From: Planosporangium thailandense
GTDB taxonomy: Bacteria; Actinomycetota; Actinomycetes; Mycobacteriales; Micromonosporaceae
Reading direction: 5' to 3'
Assembly: GCF_011947195.1 (NCBI RefSeq)
Contig: NZ_JAATVY010000021.1
Location: 47,215-111,214, forward strand
Length of the DNA: 64,000 bases
Shown here piece after piece: positions 20,590 to 33,095 of the stretch. The notes below the pieces were generated by a model. The model worked only from the letters and a program-made list of their open reading frames with translations, was not told the origin of the DNA and made no database searches. Each line of letters opens with the position of its first letter. Position 1 is the stretch's first letter. The position numbers and the translations under genes were made by a program.

Positions 20590-21687
20590 CGAGGCGGCGA
20601 AGCGCGGTACTCGTGCTCGAAGACGGCACGACGTTCCACGGCGAGGCGTACGGCGCCGTCGGGGAGACCTTCGGTGAGGCGGTCTTCTCCACGGGAATGA
20701 CCGGGTACCAGGAGACCCTGACCGACCCGTCCTACCACCGGCAGGTCGTCATCATGACGGCCCCGCACATCGGCAACACGGGGGTCAACGGCGAGGACGA
20801 CGAGTCCGATCGGATCTGGGTCGCCGGATACGTCGTACGCGATCCCTCGCGCAGCTACTCCAACTGGCGCGCCGGCGGCGGCCTGGAGGAGCGGCTGGCC
20901 GCCGAGGGCGTCGTGGGCATCTGCGAGATCGACACCCGGGCGCTGACCCGGCACCTGCGCGAGCGCGGCGCGATGCGGGTGGGGATCTCCAGTGTGGACG
21001 GCGCTGATTCGCTGTTGGAGCGGGTACGTCAGCAGCCGGAGATGGCCGGCGCCGACCTGGTCGCCGACGTGACCACGGCGCAGCCGTACGTGGTCTCCGC
21101 CGACGGCGAGCACCGGCTCACGGTGGCCGCGATCGACCTGGGCATCAAGCGCAACACTCCGCGCCGGATGGCCGCCCGCGGCATCACCACGCACGTCCTG
21201 CCGGCGACCGCGACCGTCGACGAGGTCCTCGCGACCGGCGCCGACGCGGTGTTCCTGTCCAACGGGCCGGGCGACCCGGCCACGGCGGACCCCCAGGTCG
21301 CGCTGACCCGGTCGCTGCTGGCACGCAAGGTGCCGCTGTTCGGCATCTGCTTCGGCAACCAGATCCTCGGCCGGGCGCTGGGGCTGGGTACCTACAAGCT
21401 CAAGTACGGCCACCGCGGCATCAACCAGCCGGTGCTCGACCGGACCACCGGCAAGGTCGAGGTGACCGCACACAACCACGGCTTCGCCGTCGCAGCGCCG
21501 ATCGGCGACACCGTGGACACCGACTTCGGCCGGGCCGAAGTGAGCCACGTCTGCCTCAACGACAACGTGGTCGAGGGGCTGCGCCTGCTGGACGCGCCGG
21601 CGTTCTCCGTGCAGTACCACCCGGAGGCCGCGGCGGGCCCGCACGACGCCGACTACCTTTTCGATCGCCTGCTGGAGCTGGTGCAGC

Positions 21688-21695
<8 letters not shown>
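20586..21695 (+). CDS. carA: Carbamoyl-phosphate synthase small (glutaminase) subunit
   Basis: 369 residues. Releases ammonia from glutamine for CarB. The N-terminal CPSase domain starts [20 protein letters not shown]. The class I amidotransferase domain has the nucleophile Cys in [12 protein letters not shown] and the His-Glu pair in [12 protein letters not shown]. The carbamoyl phosphate serves both pyrB and argF. Its 3' end overlaps carB by 8 bases. Confidence 0.96.
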
Positions 21696-25053
<3,358 letters not shown>

Positions 25054-25059
25054 CGTGAG

Positions 25060-26079
25060 GTGACCCTCTACGAGCGGGTGGCCCGGCCGGTGCTGTTCCG
25101 CGTCGGGGGCGGTGACGCGGAGGCGGCCCACGAGGCCACGCTGCGGTGGCTGGCCCGCCTGAGCCGGTTCGCGCCGGCTCGGGCGTACTCGCCGCCGGGC
25201 GCGGCCACGACCGTCTTCGGGGTGCGCTTCCCCAACCCGGTGGGGCTCGCGGCGGGCATGGACAAGGACGGCCGGGCGCTGCCGGCCTGGCCGGCCCTCG
25301 GGTTCGGCTTCGTCGAGGTCGGCACCGTCACGTGGCATGCGCAGCCGGGCAACGACCGCCCCCGGCTGTACCGGCTGCCGACCAGCCGGGCGATCGTCAA
25401 CCGGATGGGCTTCAACAACGCCGGTGCGCGGGCCCTGGCGGCCCGTCTGGCGGCGTTGGGGCCGCTGCCGGTGCCGTTGGGCATCAGCCTCGGCAAGTCG
25501 AAGGTGACGCCGCTGGAGGAGGCGGTGGCCGACTACGTGGCGTCGCTGTCGGCGCTGTACCCGTACGGGGACTACTTCGCCGTCAACGTCTCGTCGCCGA
25601 ACACGCCGGGCCTGCGTACCCTGCAGGACCGCGCCCACCTCGACGCGCTGCTGCCGGCGCTGCGGGCGGTGGGGCCCAAGCCGCTGCTGGTCAAGGTGGC
25701 CCCCGACCTCACCGATGGGGCGCTGGGCGAGGTGCTCGAGGTGTGCGAGGCGCACGGGGTGGCCGGGCTGATCGCCACGAACACCACCCTTTCGCGTGAG
25801 GGCGTGGCGCCCGCCGACGCGGCGAGGGCGGTCCAGGCGGGTGGATTGAGCGGGGCCCCGTTGACGCGGCGGGCCCGCGACGTCGTCGCGTTCGTGACCC
25901 GTGAGACCGGCGGCCGGCTGCCGGTGATCGGGGTGGGCGGCGTGATGTGCCCGGACGACGCGGTGCGGCTGCGTGACGCGGGCGCGAGCCTGATCCAGGT
26001 GTATTCGGGTCTCATCTATGCCGGTCCGGCACTCGTACGCGCCAGCGTGCGGGGTTTGAGTCGAGGAAGGGCGCGCTGA
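25060..26079 (+). CDS. pyrD: Dihydroorotate dehydrogenase (quinone, class 2)
   Basis: 339 residues. FMN enzyme that oxidises dihydroorotate and passes electrons to membrane quinone. The N-terminal amphipathic part ([14 protein letters not shown]) is the class 2 membrane-docking region. [17 protein letters not shown] is the FMN loop, [15 protein letters not shown] contains the catalytic Ser, and [10 protein letters not shown] and [10 protein letters not shown] follow. GTG 25060 lies 6 bases after carB with GTGAGG as a weak ribosome binding site. It overlaps pyrF by one base. Confidence 0.95.
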   Translation: MTLYERVARPVLFRVGGGDAEAAHEATLRWLARLSRFAPARAYSPPGAATTVFGVRFPNPVGLAAGMDKDGRALPAWPALGFGFVEVGTVTWHAQPGNDRPRLYRLPTSRAIVNRMGFNNAGARALAARLAALGPLPVPLGISLGKSKVTPLEEAVADYVASLSALYPYGDYFAVNVSSPNTPGLRTLQDRAHLDALLPALRAVGPKPLLVKVAPDLTDGALGEVLEVCEAHGVAGLIATNTTLSREGVAPADAARAVQAGGLSGAPLTRRARDVVAFVTRETGGRLPVIGVGGVMCPDDAVRLRDAGASLIQVYSGLIYAGPALVRASVRGLSRGRAR

Positions 26080-26924
26080 TGACGGAAGGCCGGTTCGGTG
26101 CGCGGCTGCGCGCCGCGATGGACACGCGAGGGCCGTTGTGTGTGGGCATCGATCCGCACCCGGCGCTGCTGTCGGCGTGGGGGCTACCGGACAACGTGTC
26201 CGGCCTCGAACGATTCACCCGAACGGTGGTCGAGGCGGTCGCTGACCGGGTGGCGGTCGTGAAGCCGCAGTCGGCTTTCTTCGAGAGATTTGGGTCACAG
26301 GGCGTTGCCGTCCTTGAGTCGGCTTTCCGACAGTTGCGCGAGGCGGGCGCCCTGGTTCTCCTCGACGTCAAACGCGGTGACATCGGTTCGACGGCGGCCG
26401 CCTACGCCGACGCGTACCTCGATCCGGCGAGTCCGCTGCGCGCCGACGCGATCACGGCGAGTCCCTATCTGGGGTTCGGATCACTCAGCCCGATGATCGA
26501 AAAGGCGGTGGCCACCGGGGGTGGCGTCTTCGTGCTGGCGCTCACCTCCAACCCCGAAGGGCCGATCTTCCAGCACGCCCGTACGGCCGACGGCCGGACC
26601 GTCGCGCAGACGGTCATCGACGAGGTTTCGCAGGTCAACGCGGGTGTAAACCCCCTTGGTGATATCGGTGTCGTGGTCGGTGCGACCGTCGGGGACACCG
26701 GGCACGACATGAGCGCGCTCGGTGGTCCGGTGCTCGTTCCGGGCCTCGGCGCGCAGGGTGGCCGGCCCGAAGACCTGCGCGCCGTCTTCGGCGATGATCT
26801 CGGCGCGGTGCTGCCCTCGTACTCCCGGGAGATACTGTCCCAGGGCCCGTCCGTGACGCGGCTGCGGGATTCGATCGAGCGCCTTTTGGATGTCTGTCGG
26901 AGCGTGGTGCAGCCGATCGGATGA
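26079..26924 (+). CDS. pyrF: Orotidine-5'-phosphate decarboxylase (type 2)
   Basis: 281 residues, the longer actinobacterial/proteobacterial type 2 form. Decarboxylates OMP to UMP. The catalytic DxKxxD-like block is LLDVKRGDIGSTA (near residue 95), with CVGIDPHPALL at the N-terminus and the phosphate loop PGLGAQGGRPEDL toward the end. It ends the pyr operon. pyrE is not in this window. Confidence 0.95.
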   Translation: MTEGRFGARLRAAMDTRGPLCVGIDPHPALLSAWGLPDNVSGLERFTRTVVEAVADRVAVVKPQSAFFERFGSQGVAVLESAFRQLREAGALVLLDVKRGDIGSTAAAYADAYLDPASPLRADAITASPYLGFGSLSPMIEKAVATGGGVFVLALTSNPEGPIFQHARTADGRTVAQTVIDEVSQVNAGVNPLGDIGVVVGATVGDTGHDMSALGGPVLVPGLGAQGGRPEDLRAVFGDDLGAVLPSYSREILSQGPSVTRLRDSIERLLDVCRSVVQPIG

Positions 26925-26955
26925 CGCGGCAAGATGTGATCAAGGTACCCCGGCG

Positions 26956-26984
26956 TTGCCGAATTCGCGCTGGACCGCTAGTTT
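26956..26984 (+). promoter_or_regulatory. mihF promoter
   Basis: TTGCCG (26956-26961) and TAGTTT (26979-26984) are separated by 17 bases. The predicted start near 26991 lies at the front of a 20-bp tandem repeat, giving a 5' leader of about 77 bases. Confidence 0.6.
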
Positions 26985-26991
26985 TCCCCGC

Positions 26992-27030
26992 GCTAGCAAC
27001 AACACAATTCAGCTAGCAACACACAATTCA
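26992..27030 (+). repeat. Tandem 20/19-bp direct repeat in the mihF leader
   Basis: Two adjacent copies of GCTAGCAAC(A)ACACAATTCA-type sequence (26992-27011 and 27012-27030), differing by one inserted base. The stretch is AT-rich compared with its surroundings and lies in the predicted 5' UTR. Confidence 0.85.
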
Positions 27031-27067
27031 TGGACCACCGTTTCGTCAAGGGACCCGAGGAGACCTG

Positions 27068-27391
27068 GTGCCGCTCCCGTCATTGAGCCCCGAACAGCGC
27101 GCTGCCGCTCTGGAGAAGGCTGCGGAGATCCGCAAAGCCCGTGCTGAGCTCAAAGAGCAGCTCAAGCAAGGCAAGACCACGCTCGCCGAGGTGCTCGAGC
27201 AAGCTGAGTCTGACGACATCGTCGGCAAGCTGAAGGTGTCGGCCGTCCTGCAGGCCATGCCCGGTATCGGCAAGATCCGAGCGACTCAGATCATGGAGAA
27301 GCTCAAGATTGCCGACAGCCGGCGCCTGCGTGGCCTCGGCGAGCAGCAGCGCAAGGCACTGCTTGGGGAGTTCTCTGCCAACGGCAAGTGA
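27068..27391 (+). CDS. mihF: Actinobacterial integration host factor (sIHF/mIHF)
   Basis: 107 residues, all helical and basic. This nucleoid-associated DNA-binding protein is essential in mycobacteria and unrelated to E. coli IHF. The N-terminal helix is LSPEQRAAALEKAAEIRKAR. The helix-two-turn-helix DNA-binding motif is MPGIGKIRATQIMEKLKI (about 67-84). GAGGAGACCTG precedes GTG 27068. It lies between pyrF and gmk, its standard place. Confidence 0.95.
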   Translation: MPLPSLSPEQRAAALEKAAEIRKARAELKEQLKQGKTTLAEVLEQAESDDIVGKLKVSAVLQAMPGIGKIRATQIMEKLKIADSRRLRGLGEQQRKALLGEFSANGK

Positions 27392-27411
27392 CCGTTGTGT
27401 AGAAACAAGCA

Positions 27412-27996
27412 GTGAGCAACAACGACACGCGCCCGGCTTCGGCTCGATTGACGGTCCTCTCCGGCCCCAGCGGGGTCGGCAAGGACAGTGTCATCGAGCT
27501 GATCCGGGCGCGTACCCATTGGGTGCACCTGTCGGTCTCGGTCACCACCCGTCGCAAGCGTGACTACGAGATCGACGGCAAGCACTACCACTTCGTCAGC
27601 CGTACCGAGTTCGAGCGGCTGGTGGCCGAGGGCGCCCTGCTCGAGTGGGCCGAGTTCGCGGGCAACCTGTACGGCACCCCGCGGATCGAGGTCGAGAAGC
27701 ACCTCGCCATGGGCACGCCGGTGCTGTTGAAGATCGACATTCAGGGTGCCCGCCAGGTACGCGCGGCCATGCCCGAGGCGCAGCTCGTCTTCCTCGCCCC
27801 GCCCAGCGTCGAGGAGCTGGAGCGCCGGCTGACCGGCCGGGGCACCGAGGACCCCGAGATGATCGCGCGCCGGCTGCAGCACGCCCACGAGGAGCTGGAG
27901 GCGCAAAAGGAGTTCGACGAGGTCGTCGTCAACGACTCCATCGAACGCGCCGCCGATGAACTGGTAAGCTTGCTCGGTTCTCCCGCGTACCGCTGA
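27412..27996 (+). CDS. gmk: Guanylate kinase
   Basis: 194 residues. Phosphorylates GMP to GDP. P-loop [14 protein letters not shown] (about 13-26), GMP-binding [20 protein letters not shown], and [16 protein letters not shown] 27412 is 20 bases after mihF without a strong ribosome binding site. It precedes rpoZ as in most actinobacteria. Confidence 0.95.
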   Translation: MSNNDTRPASARLTVLSGPSGVGKDSVIELIRARTHWVHLSVSVTTRRKRDYEIDGKHYHFVSRTEFERLVAEGALLEWAEFAGNLYGTPRIEVEKHLAMGTPVLLKIDIQGARQVRAAMPEAQLVFLAPPSVEELERRLTGRGTEDPEMIARRLQHAHEELEAQKEFDEVVVNDSIERAADELVSLLGSPAYR

Positions 27997-28000
27997 GGAC

Positions 28001-28006
28001 TACCAT
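28001..28006 (+). promoter_or_regulatory. rpoZ -10 element
   Basis: TACCAT directly after the gmk stop predicts transcription from about 28013, leaving a 20-base leader to GTG 28033. Confidence 0.4.
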
Positions 28007-28032
28007 CTAGCCCCGTCTCGAGGATTTGCATC

Positions 28033-28296
28033 GTGTCCGGAATCGTGGCCAGCCCCGAGGGCATCACCAACCCGCCGATCGACGAGCTGCTGGAGAAGAC
28101 CACCTCCAAGTACGCCCTCGTGATCTTCGCCGCAAAGCGCGCCCGCCAGATCAACGCGTACTACAGCCAGCTCGGTGAGGGCCTGCTCGAGTACGTCGGT
28201 CCGCTGGTGGAGACCACGCCGCAGGAGAAGCCTCTGTCGATCGCGATGCGCGAGATCAACTCGTCGCTGCTGACGGCAGAGCCGATCGAGGGCTGA
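28033..28296 (+). CDS. rpoZ: RNA polymerase omega subunit
   Basis: 87 residues. Helps assemble beta-prime into RNA polymerase. Core: [20 protein letters not shown], then [14 protein letters not shown], with the actinobacterial extension [25 protein letters not shown] lies about 10 bases before GTG 28033. Position between gmk and coaBC is conserved. Confidence 0.95.
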   Translation: MSGIVASPEGITNPPIDELLEKTTSKYALVIFAAKRARQINAYYSQLGEGLLEYVGPLVETTPQEKPLSIAMREINSSLLTAEPIEG

Positions 28297-28370
28297 GCGG
28301 CGCACCGGGTGGAGCGGGGGCAGTCAGCTCCGGTCGCCGTCGTCGCGCCGTGCCGCGAGGCGGAGCAGCC

Positions 28371-29591
28371 GTGACCGAGGTCGTACTGGGCGTTTCCGGT
28401 GGGATCGCCGCCTACAAGGCGTGCGAGCTGCTCCGGCTGTTCACCGAGTCCGGCCACCACGTGCGCGTGGTACCCACGGCGTCGGCGCTGCGGTTCGTCG
28501 GCGCGCCGACCTGGGCGGCGCTGTCCGGGCAGCCGGTGAGCACCGAGGTCTGGGACGACGTGCACGAGGTGCCGCACGTGCGGCTCGGGCAGCGCGCCGA
28601 CCTCGTCGTCGTGGCGCCCGCGACCGCCGACGTGCTGGCCAAGGCGGCGACCGGCCAGGCCGACGACCTGCTGACCAACACGCTTCTCACCGCGCGCTGC
28701 CCGGTCGTCTACGCGCCGGCGATGCACACGGAGATGTGGGAGCACCCGGCGACCGTCCGGAACGTGGCCACCCTGCGCCGGCGTGGCGCGGTGGTCATCG
28801 AGCCCGCCGTCGGCCGGCTCACCGGCGTCGACACCGGAAAGGGCCGGTTGCCCGATCCGGCAGAGATCTTCGCGGTCGCCCGGCGGGTGCTGGCGCGACC
28901 CGACCAGGGGCCGGATCTGGCCGGCCGGCACGTGGTCGTCACCGCGGGCGGCACCCGTGAGCCGATCGACCCGGTCCGGTTCATCGGAAACCGGTCGTCC
29001 GGCAAGCAGGGGTACGCGTTCGCCCGAGCCGCCGTCGCCCGGGGCGCGCGGGTGACGGTCGTGTCGGCCAACGTCGCGCTGCCCGACCCCGCCGGCGCCG
29101 ACGTCGTGCGGGTCGGCACCACCGAGGAGCTGCGGCTGGCCACGGTCAAGGCCGCCGAGGAGGCGGACGCCGTGATCATGGCGGCCGCGCCCAGCGATTT
29201 CCGTCCGGCGCACTACGCGGCGGAGAAGATCAAGAAGCGGGACGGCGAGGACGCGCCGACCCTCCGTCTGGTCGCCAACCCGGACATCGCCGCGGAGCTG
29301 GGTGAGCGCAAGCGGCCCGGCCAGGTGCTCGTCGCCTTCGCGGCGGAGACCGCGGCCGAGCCGGTCGCGCTGGCGAACGCGCAGGAGAAGCTGCGCCGTA
29401 AGCGGGCCGATCTCATCGTGGTCAACGAGGTCGGCGCCGACCGTACATTTGGTGCCGATAACAACGCCGCAGTCGTGCTCGGTGCCGGGATTGAACCGGT
29501 CCGGATCGGAGACCGTACCAAGGATGAACTGGCCGACGCCGTCCTCGACCTGGTCGTCGGCCGGCTGTCCGACACCCCTCGCACTGGGTAA
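28371..29591 (+). CDS. coaBC: Bifunctional CoaBC (phosphopantothenoylcysteine synthetase/decarboxylase)
   Basis: 406 residues. Joins cysteine to 4'-phosphopantothenate (CoaB half) and decarboxylates the product (CoaC half) in CoA synthesis. The CoaC half starts VVLGVSGGIAAYKACELLRL and has PAMHTEMWEHPA, the actinobacterial form of the PxMNxxMW motif. The CoaB half starts VVVTAGGTREPIDPVRFIGN near 184 and includes KIKK. GTG 28371 is preferred over an upstream GTG (28350) because GAGGCGGAG precedes it. A strong operon link to rpoZ is likely. Confidence 0.94.
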   Translation: MTEVVLGVSGGIAAYKACELLRLFTESGHHVRVVPTASALRFVGAPTWAALSGQPVSTEVWDDVHEVPHVRLGQRADLVVVAPATADVLAKAATGQADDLLTNTLLTARCPVVYAPAMHTEMWEHPATVRNVATLRRRGAVVIEPAVGRLTGVDTGKGRLPDPAEIFAVARRVLARPDQGPDLAGRHVVVTAGGTREPIDPVRFIGNRSSGKQGYAFARAAVARGARVTVVSANVALPDPAGADVVRVGTTEELRLATVKAAEEADAVIMAAAPSDFRPAHYAAEKIKKRDGEDAPTLRLVANPDIAAELGERKRPGQVLVAFAAETAAEPVALANAQEKLRRKRADLIVVNEVGADRTFGADNNAAVVLGAGIEPVRIGDRTKDELADAVLDLVVGRLSDTPRTG

Positions 29592-29595
29592 CTGC

Positions 29596-29641
29596 CCGGA
29601 CGACAGACGGTACGTGGACCGGACGACAGACGATACGTGAA
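29596..29641 (+). repeat. Perfectly adjacent 23-bp tandem repeat upstream of metK
   Basis: Two 23-bp units (29596-29618, 29619-29641) differ at two positions. Both contain GGACGACAGACG followed by TACGTG. The second unit covers the place where a -35 element would sit for the metK promoter, so the repeats may be regulator sites. Confidence 0.85.
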
Positions 29642-29652
29642 ACGGCAACTCT

Positions 29653-29658
29653 TAGACT
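29653..29658 (+). promoter_or_regulatory. metK -10 element
   Basis: TAGACT at 29653-29658 with no -35 match at 16-19 bases. The start near 29665 would give a 26-base leader containing AAGGAG (29681-29686). Confidence 0.5.
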
Positions 29659-29690
29659 CTGCCGAAACACTCGAGCCGTAAAGGAGCACC

Positions 29691-30884
29691 GTGGCACGGC
29701 GAATGTTCACCTCCGAGTCGGTGACGGAGGGCCACCCGGACAAGATCGCTGACCAGATCAGCGACGGCATCCTCGACGCCCTGATCGGTGCCGATCCGCG
29801 TAGCCGCGTCGCGGTGGAGACGATGATCACCACCGGTCAGGTTCACGTGGCCGGCGAGGTCACCACGAACGCGTACGCTGACATCCCGGCGATCGTGCGG
29901 GAGACGATCCTCGGGATCGGGTACGACTCGTCGAAGAAGGGCTTCGACGGCGCGTCCTGCGGTGTCAGCGTCTCGATCGGCTCCCAGTCGCCCGACATCG
30001 CGCAGGGGGTGGACGCGGCCCTGGAGGCGCGCACCGGCGAGACCGGTGACTCGCTGGACGCTCAGGGCGCCGGCGACCAGGGCATGATGTTCGGCTTCGC
30101 GTGCACGGAGACGCCCGAGCTGATGCCGCTGCCGATCGCGCTGGCGCACCGGCTGGCCCGGCGCCTGTCGGCCACCCGCAAGGACGGCACGATCCCGTAC
30201 CTGCGCCCGGACGGCAAGACCCAGGTGACGGTGGAGTACGAGGGCCTCCGCCCGGTGCGGCTGAACACCGTGGTGGTGTCCTCGCAGCACGCCCCGGACA
30301 TCTCGCTGGAGTCGCTGCTCACGCCGGACGTGCGCGAGCACGTGCTCGGTCCGGAGCTGGAGAACCTGGGCCTGGACACCGAGGGCTACCGGCTGCTGGT
30401 CAACCCGACCGGCCGGTTCGAGATCGGCGGCCCGATGGGTGACGCCGGGCTGACCGGACGCAAGATCATCGTCGACACGTACGGCGGGTACGCCCGGCAC
30501 GGCGGCGGCGCCTTCTCCGGCAAGGACCCCTCCAAGGTGGACCGCTCGGCGGCGTACGCCATGCGGTGGGTGGCCAAGAACGTGGTGGCGGCCGGGCTGG
30601 CCGACCGGTGCGAGGTGCAGGTCGCGTACGCGATCGGCAAGGCGCACCCGGTGAGCCTGTTCGTGGAGACGTTCGGCACCGAGGTCGTGCCGGTCGAGCG
30701 GATCGAGAAGGCCATCGGCGAGGTGTTCGACCTGCGCCCGGCCGCGATCATCCGCGACCTCGACCTGCTGCGCCCGATCTACCGGCTGACCTCCACCTAC
30801 GGTCACTTCGGCCGTGAGCTGCCGGAGCTGACCTGGGAGCGTACCGACCGGGTCGCCGACCTCAAGTCGGCCGCCGGCGCGTAA
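29691..30884 (+). CDS. metK: S-adenosylmethionine synthetase
   Basis: 397 residues. Makes SAM from methionine and ATP. Motifs in order: [20 protein letters not shown] near the start, [12 protein letters not shown] (about 125-136), and the phosphate loop [19 protein letters not shown] (about 268-286). GTG 29691 has AAGGAG 4 bases upstream. I see no SAM riboswitch fold in the short leader; instead a 23-bp tandem repeat lies upstream of the promoter. Confidence 0.98.
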   Translation: MARRMFTSESVTEGHPDKIADQISDGILDALIGADPRSRVAVETMITTGQVHVAGEVTTNAYADIPAIVRETILGIGYDSSKKGFDGASCGVSVSIGSQSPDIAQGVDAALEARTGETGDSLDAQGAGDQGMMFGFACTETPELMPLPIALAHRLARRLSATRKDGTIPYLRPDGKTQVTVEYEGLRPVRLNTVVVSSQHAPDISLESLLTPDVREHVLGPELENLGLDTEGYRLLVNPTGRFEIGGPMGDAGLTGRKIIVDTYGGYARHGGGAFSGKDPSKVDRSAAYAMRWVAKNVVAAGLADRCEVQVAYAIGKAHPVSLFVETFGTEVVPVERIEKAIGEVFDLRPAAIIRDLDLLRPIYRLTSTYGHFGRELPELTWERTDRVADLKSAAGA

Positions 30885-30896
30885 GTCTCGTCCCGC

Positions 30897-30944
30897 GATC
30901 TTGGACACTTGGCGGGGTCATAGGCCCGTCAAGTGTCCAAGATC
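30897..30944. repeat. Dispersed palindrome, copy 3 (metK-priA)
   Basis: The arms start at 30897 and end at 30944, with GATCTTGGACACTTG mirrored exactly and a further CGGG/CCCG pair after one mismatch. It lies 12 bases after the metK stop and 16 bases before the priA start. Confidence 0.88.
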
Positions 30945-30960
30945 GTAGAAAGGCCACCTC

Positions 30961-32943
30961 GTGAAGGCGCCCGCCCGGCGGGCACCGCGTACCCGCCCCG
31001 AGCCCGCGGCCTCGTTGCCGGTCGCCCGGGTCTGCGTCGACGTGCCGCACGCCCACCTCGACCGGCCGTTCGACTACCTCGTACCCGAATCCCTGGACGC
31101 CCAGACCGTGCCCGGTACCCGGGTGCGCGTGCGCTTCTCCGGCCAGCTCGTCGACGGGTACGTGCTCGAACGCGTCGACGACTCGGCGCACACCGGCCGG
31201 CTGGCCTTCCTGGAGCGCGTCGTCTCGCCCGAGCAGGTCCTGCACCCCGAGATCGCCCGGCTCGCCCGGGCCGTCGCCGACCGGTACGGCGGCACCCTCG
31301 CCGACGTGCTGCGCCTGGCGGTCCCGCCGCGACACGCCCGCGCCGAGGGGAAGGCGGAAACAACAGCCGGCATCGCAGCGGCGGCACACCCCACTGACAG
31401 CGGCTGGTCGGCGTACCCGGCCGGCGCCGCGTTCCTGCGCGCGGTCGCCGACGGCCGCCCCGCGCGGGCGGTGTGGAGCGCGCTGCCGGGCGAGGACTGG
31501 CCGGCGCGGCTGGCCGAGGCCGCCGCGGCGGCGGACGCCGGCGGACGGGGCGCCGTGCTCGTGGTCGCCGACGCCCGTGACCTCGACCGGCTCGACGCCG
31601 CGCTCACCCGCGTCCTCGGCGCCGGCCGGCACGTCGCGCTGTCCGCGGCGGTCGGGCCGGAGGAGCGCTACCGGCGGTTCCTCGCGGCCAGCCGCGGGCG
31701 GGTCCGCGTCGTCGCCGGTACGCGGGCGGCCGCGTTCGCGCCGGCCGACCCGCTCGGACTGGTCGCCATCTGGGACGACGGTGACGACCTGCACGCCGAG
31801 CCGCGCGCACCGTACCCGCACGCCCGTGAGGTGCTGCTCACCCGCGCCCAGCTCGGCAACTGCGCGGCCCTGGTCGGCGGGTACGCCCGCAGCGCCGAGG
31901 CGCAACAGCTGCTGGAGACCGGCTGGGCCAAGGAGATCGCGGCGCCCCGCGAGGTGGTCCATCGCGCCGCTCCGCACGTACAGCCGGTCGGCGACGACGT
32001 GCAGCTCGACCGGGACCCGGCGGCGGTCACCGCGCGGCTGCCGAGCGTCGCCTGGCGCGCCGCCCGGGACGCGCTGGCGGCCGGCGCCCCGGTACTCGTC
32101 CAGGTGCCGCGGCGCGGCTACCTGCCGTCGGTCGCCTGCGCCGACTGCCACACGCCGGCGCGCTGCCCGTCCTGCGCGGGCCCGCTCGCCCTGCGCGAAT
32201 CCGGCGGCGCCCCGGTCTGCCGCTGGTGTGGCAAGGTCGCCGCGGCGTACGCCTGCCCGCACTGCGGCGGCCGGCGACTGCGCGCGTCGGTGACCGGCGC
32301 CCGGCGTACCGCCGAGGAGCTGGGCCGCGCCTTCCCCGGCACGCCCGTGCGCACCAGCGGCCGCGACGGTGTGCTCGACAGCGTGCCGGCCCAGCCGGCG
32401 GTGGTGGTCTCCACTCCCGGCGCGGAGCCGGTCGCCGAGGGCGGCTACGGCGCCGTGCTGCTGCTGGACACCTGGGCCCTGCTCACCCGCGCCGACCTGC
32501 GGGCCGGCGAGGAGACGCTGCGCCGCTGGTTGGCCGCCGCCGCCCTGGCCCGCCCGGGCAGGCGGGGCGGCCGGGTCGTGGTGACGGCCGACGCCGGCAT
32601 CCCGACCGTGCAGGCTCTGCTGCGGTGGGATCCGGCCTGGCTGGCCGCCCGCGAGCTATCCGAGCGGCGGGAGCTGCGCTTCCCCCCGGCGGTCCGGTTC
32701 GCGTCGCTGACCGGCAGCCCCGACGCCGTGGCCGACCTGCTCGCCACCGCCGAGCTGCCACCGGATGCTGAGCTGCTCGGCCCGGTACCGGCCGACGACG
32801 ACCAGGAGCGGATGCTCGTACGGGTGCCGCGCTCGGCCGGCCGGCGGCTGGCCGCGTCCCTGCACGCCGCCGCCGGGGTGCGCAGCGCCAAGAAGGCCCG
32901 GGACCCGGTCCGCGTCCAGATCGATCCGTTGGAGCTTCTCTGA
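30961..32943 (+). CDS. priA: PriA-like primosomal protein N', ATPase motifs lost
   Basis: 660 residues. The PriA 3'-DNA-binding domain (about 20-115) starts VARVCVDVPHAHLDRPFDYLVP. The helicase region follows, but where Walker A should be the sequence reads ALPGEDWPARLAE, without GKT. The DEAH box is LVAIWDDGDDLH. The zinc-binding insertion is kept, with Cys pairs in CADCHTPARCPSC and CRWCG...CPHCGG (about 396-440). The C-terminus SAKKARDPVRVQIDPLELL is PriA-like. Such inactive PriA forms are known in actinobacteria and annotated as probable primosomal protein. It likely binds DNA or partners but cannot unwind DNA itself. Confidence 0.9.
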   Translation: MKAPARRAPRTRPEPAASLPVARVCVDVPHAHLDRPFDYLVPESLDAQTVPGTRVRVRFSGQLVDGYVLERVDDSAHTGRLAFLERVVSPEQVLHPEIARLARAVADRYGGTLADVLRLAVPPRHARAEGKAETTAGIAAAAHPTDSGWSAYPAGAAFLRAVADGRPARAVWSALPGEDWPARLAEAAAAADAGGRGAVLVVADARDLDRLDAALTRVLGAGRHVALSAAVGPEERYRRFLAASRGRVRVVAGTRAAAFAPADPLGLVAIWDDGDDLHAEPRAPYPHAREVLLTRAQLGNCAALVGGYARSAEAQQLLETGWAKEIAAPREVVHRAAPHVQPVGDDVQLDRDPAAVTARLPSVAWRAARDALAAGAPVLVQVPRRGYLPSVACADCHTPARCPSCAGPLALRESGGAPVCRWCGKVAAAYACPHCGGRRLRASVTGARRTAEELGRAFPGTPVRTSGRDGVLDSVPAQPAVVVSTPGAEPVAEGGYGAVLLLDTWALLTRADLRAGEETLRRWLAAAALARPGRRGGRVVVTADAGIPTVQALLRWDPAWLAARELSERRELRFPPAVRFASLTGSPDAVADLLATAELPPDAELLGPVPADDDQERMLVRVPRSAGRRLAASLHAAAGVRSAKKARDPVRVQIDPLELL

Positions 32944-32956
32944 CCGGTACCGATTT

Positions 32957-33010
32957 CGTGATCGTGAAAGGTTCGTGGGGCCAGGGCCCCACGAAGTCTT
33001 CATGATCATG
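32957..33010. terminator. 25-bp hairpin between priA and def
   Basis: The arms 32957-32981 and 32986-33010 pair with two mismatches and three G-U pairs around a CAGG loop. The outer end is a GATC-containing palindrome, a different sequence from the GATCTTGG family. It is likely the priA terminator. Confidence 0.7.
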
Positions 33011-33047
33011 GGAGTAGGGCGTGGAGTGGCCGCCGGGTCGGTACCCG

Positions 33048-33053
33048 TAAACT
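33048..33053 (+). promoter_or_regulatory. def -10 element
   Basis: TAAACT at 33048-33053 predicts a start near 33060 and a leader of about 35 bases holding AGGGAG (33081-33086). Confidence 0.45.
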
Positions 33054-33095
33054 CGTCAAAGGTTCTTGGCAAGCGTACGAAGGGAGCGTGCCCGG

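Noticed and set aside
29591..29690. SAM riboswitch upstream of metK
   Set aside because: The leader after the -10 is only about 26 bases and shows no conserved SAM aptamer sequence.
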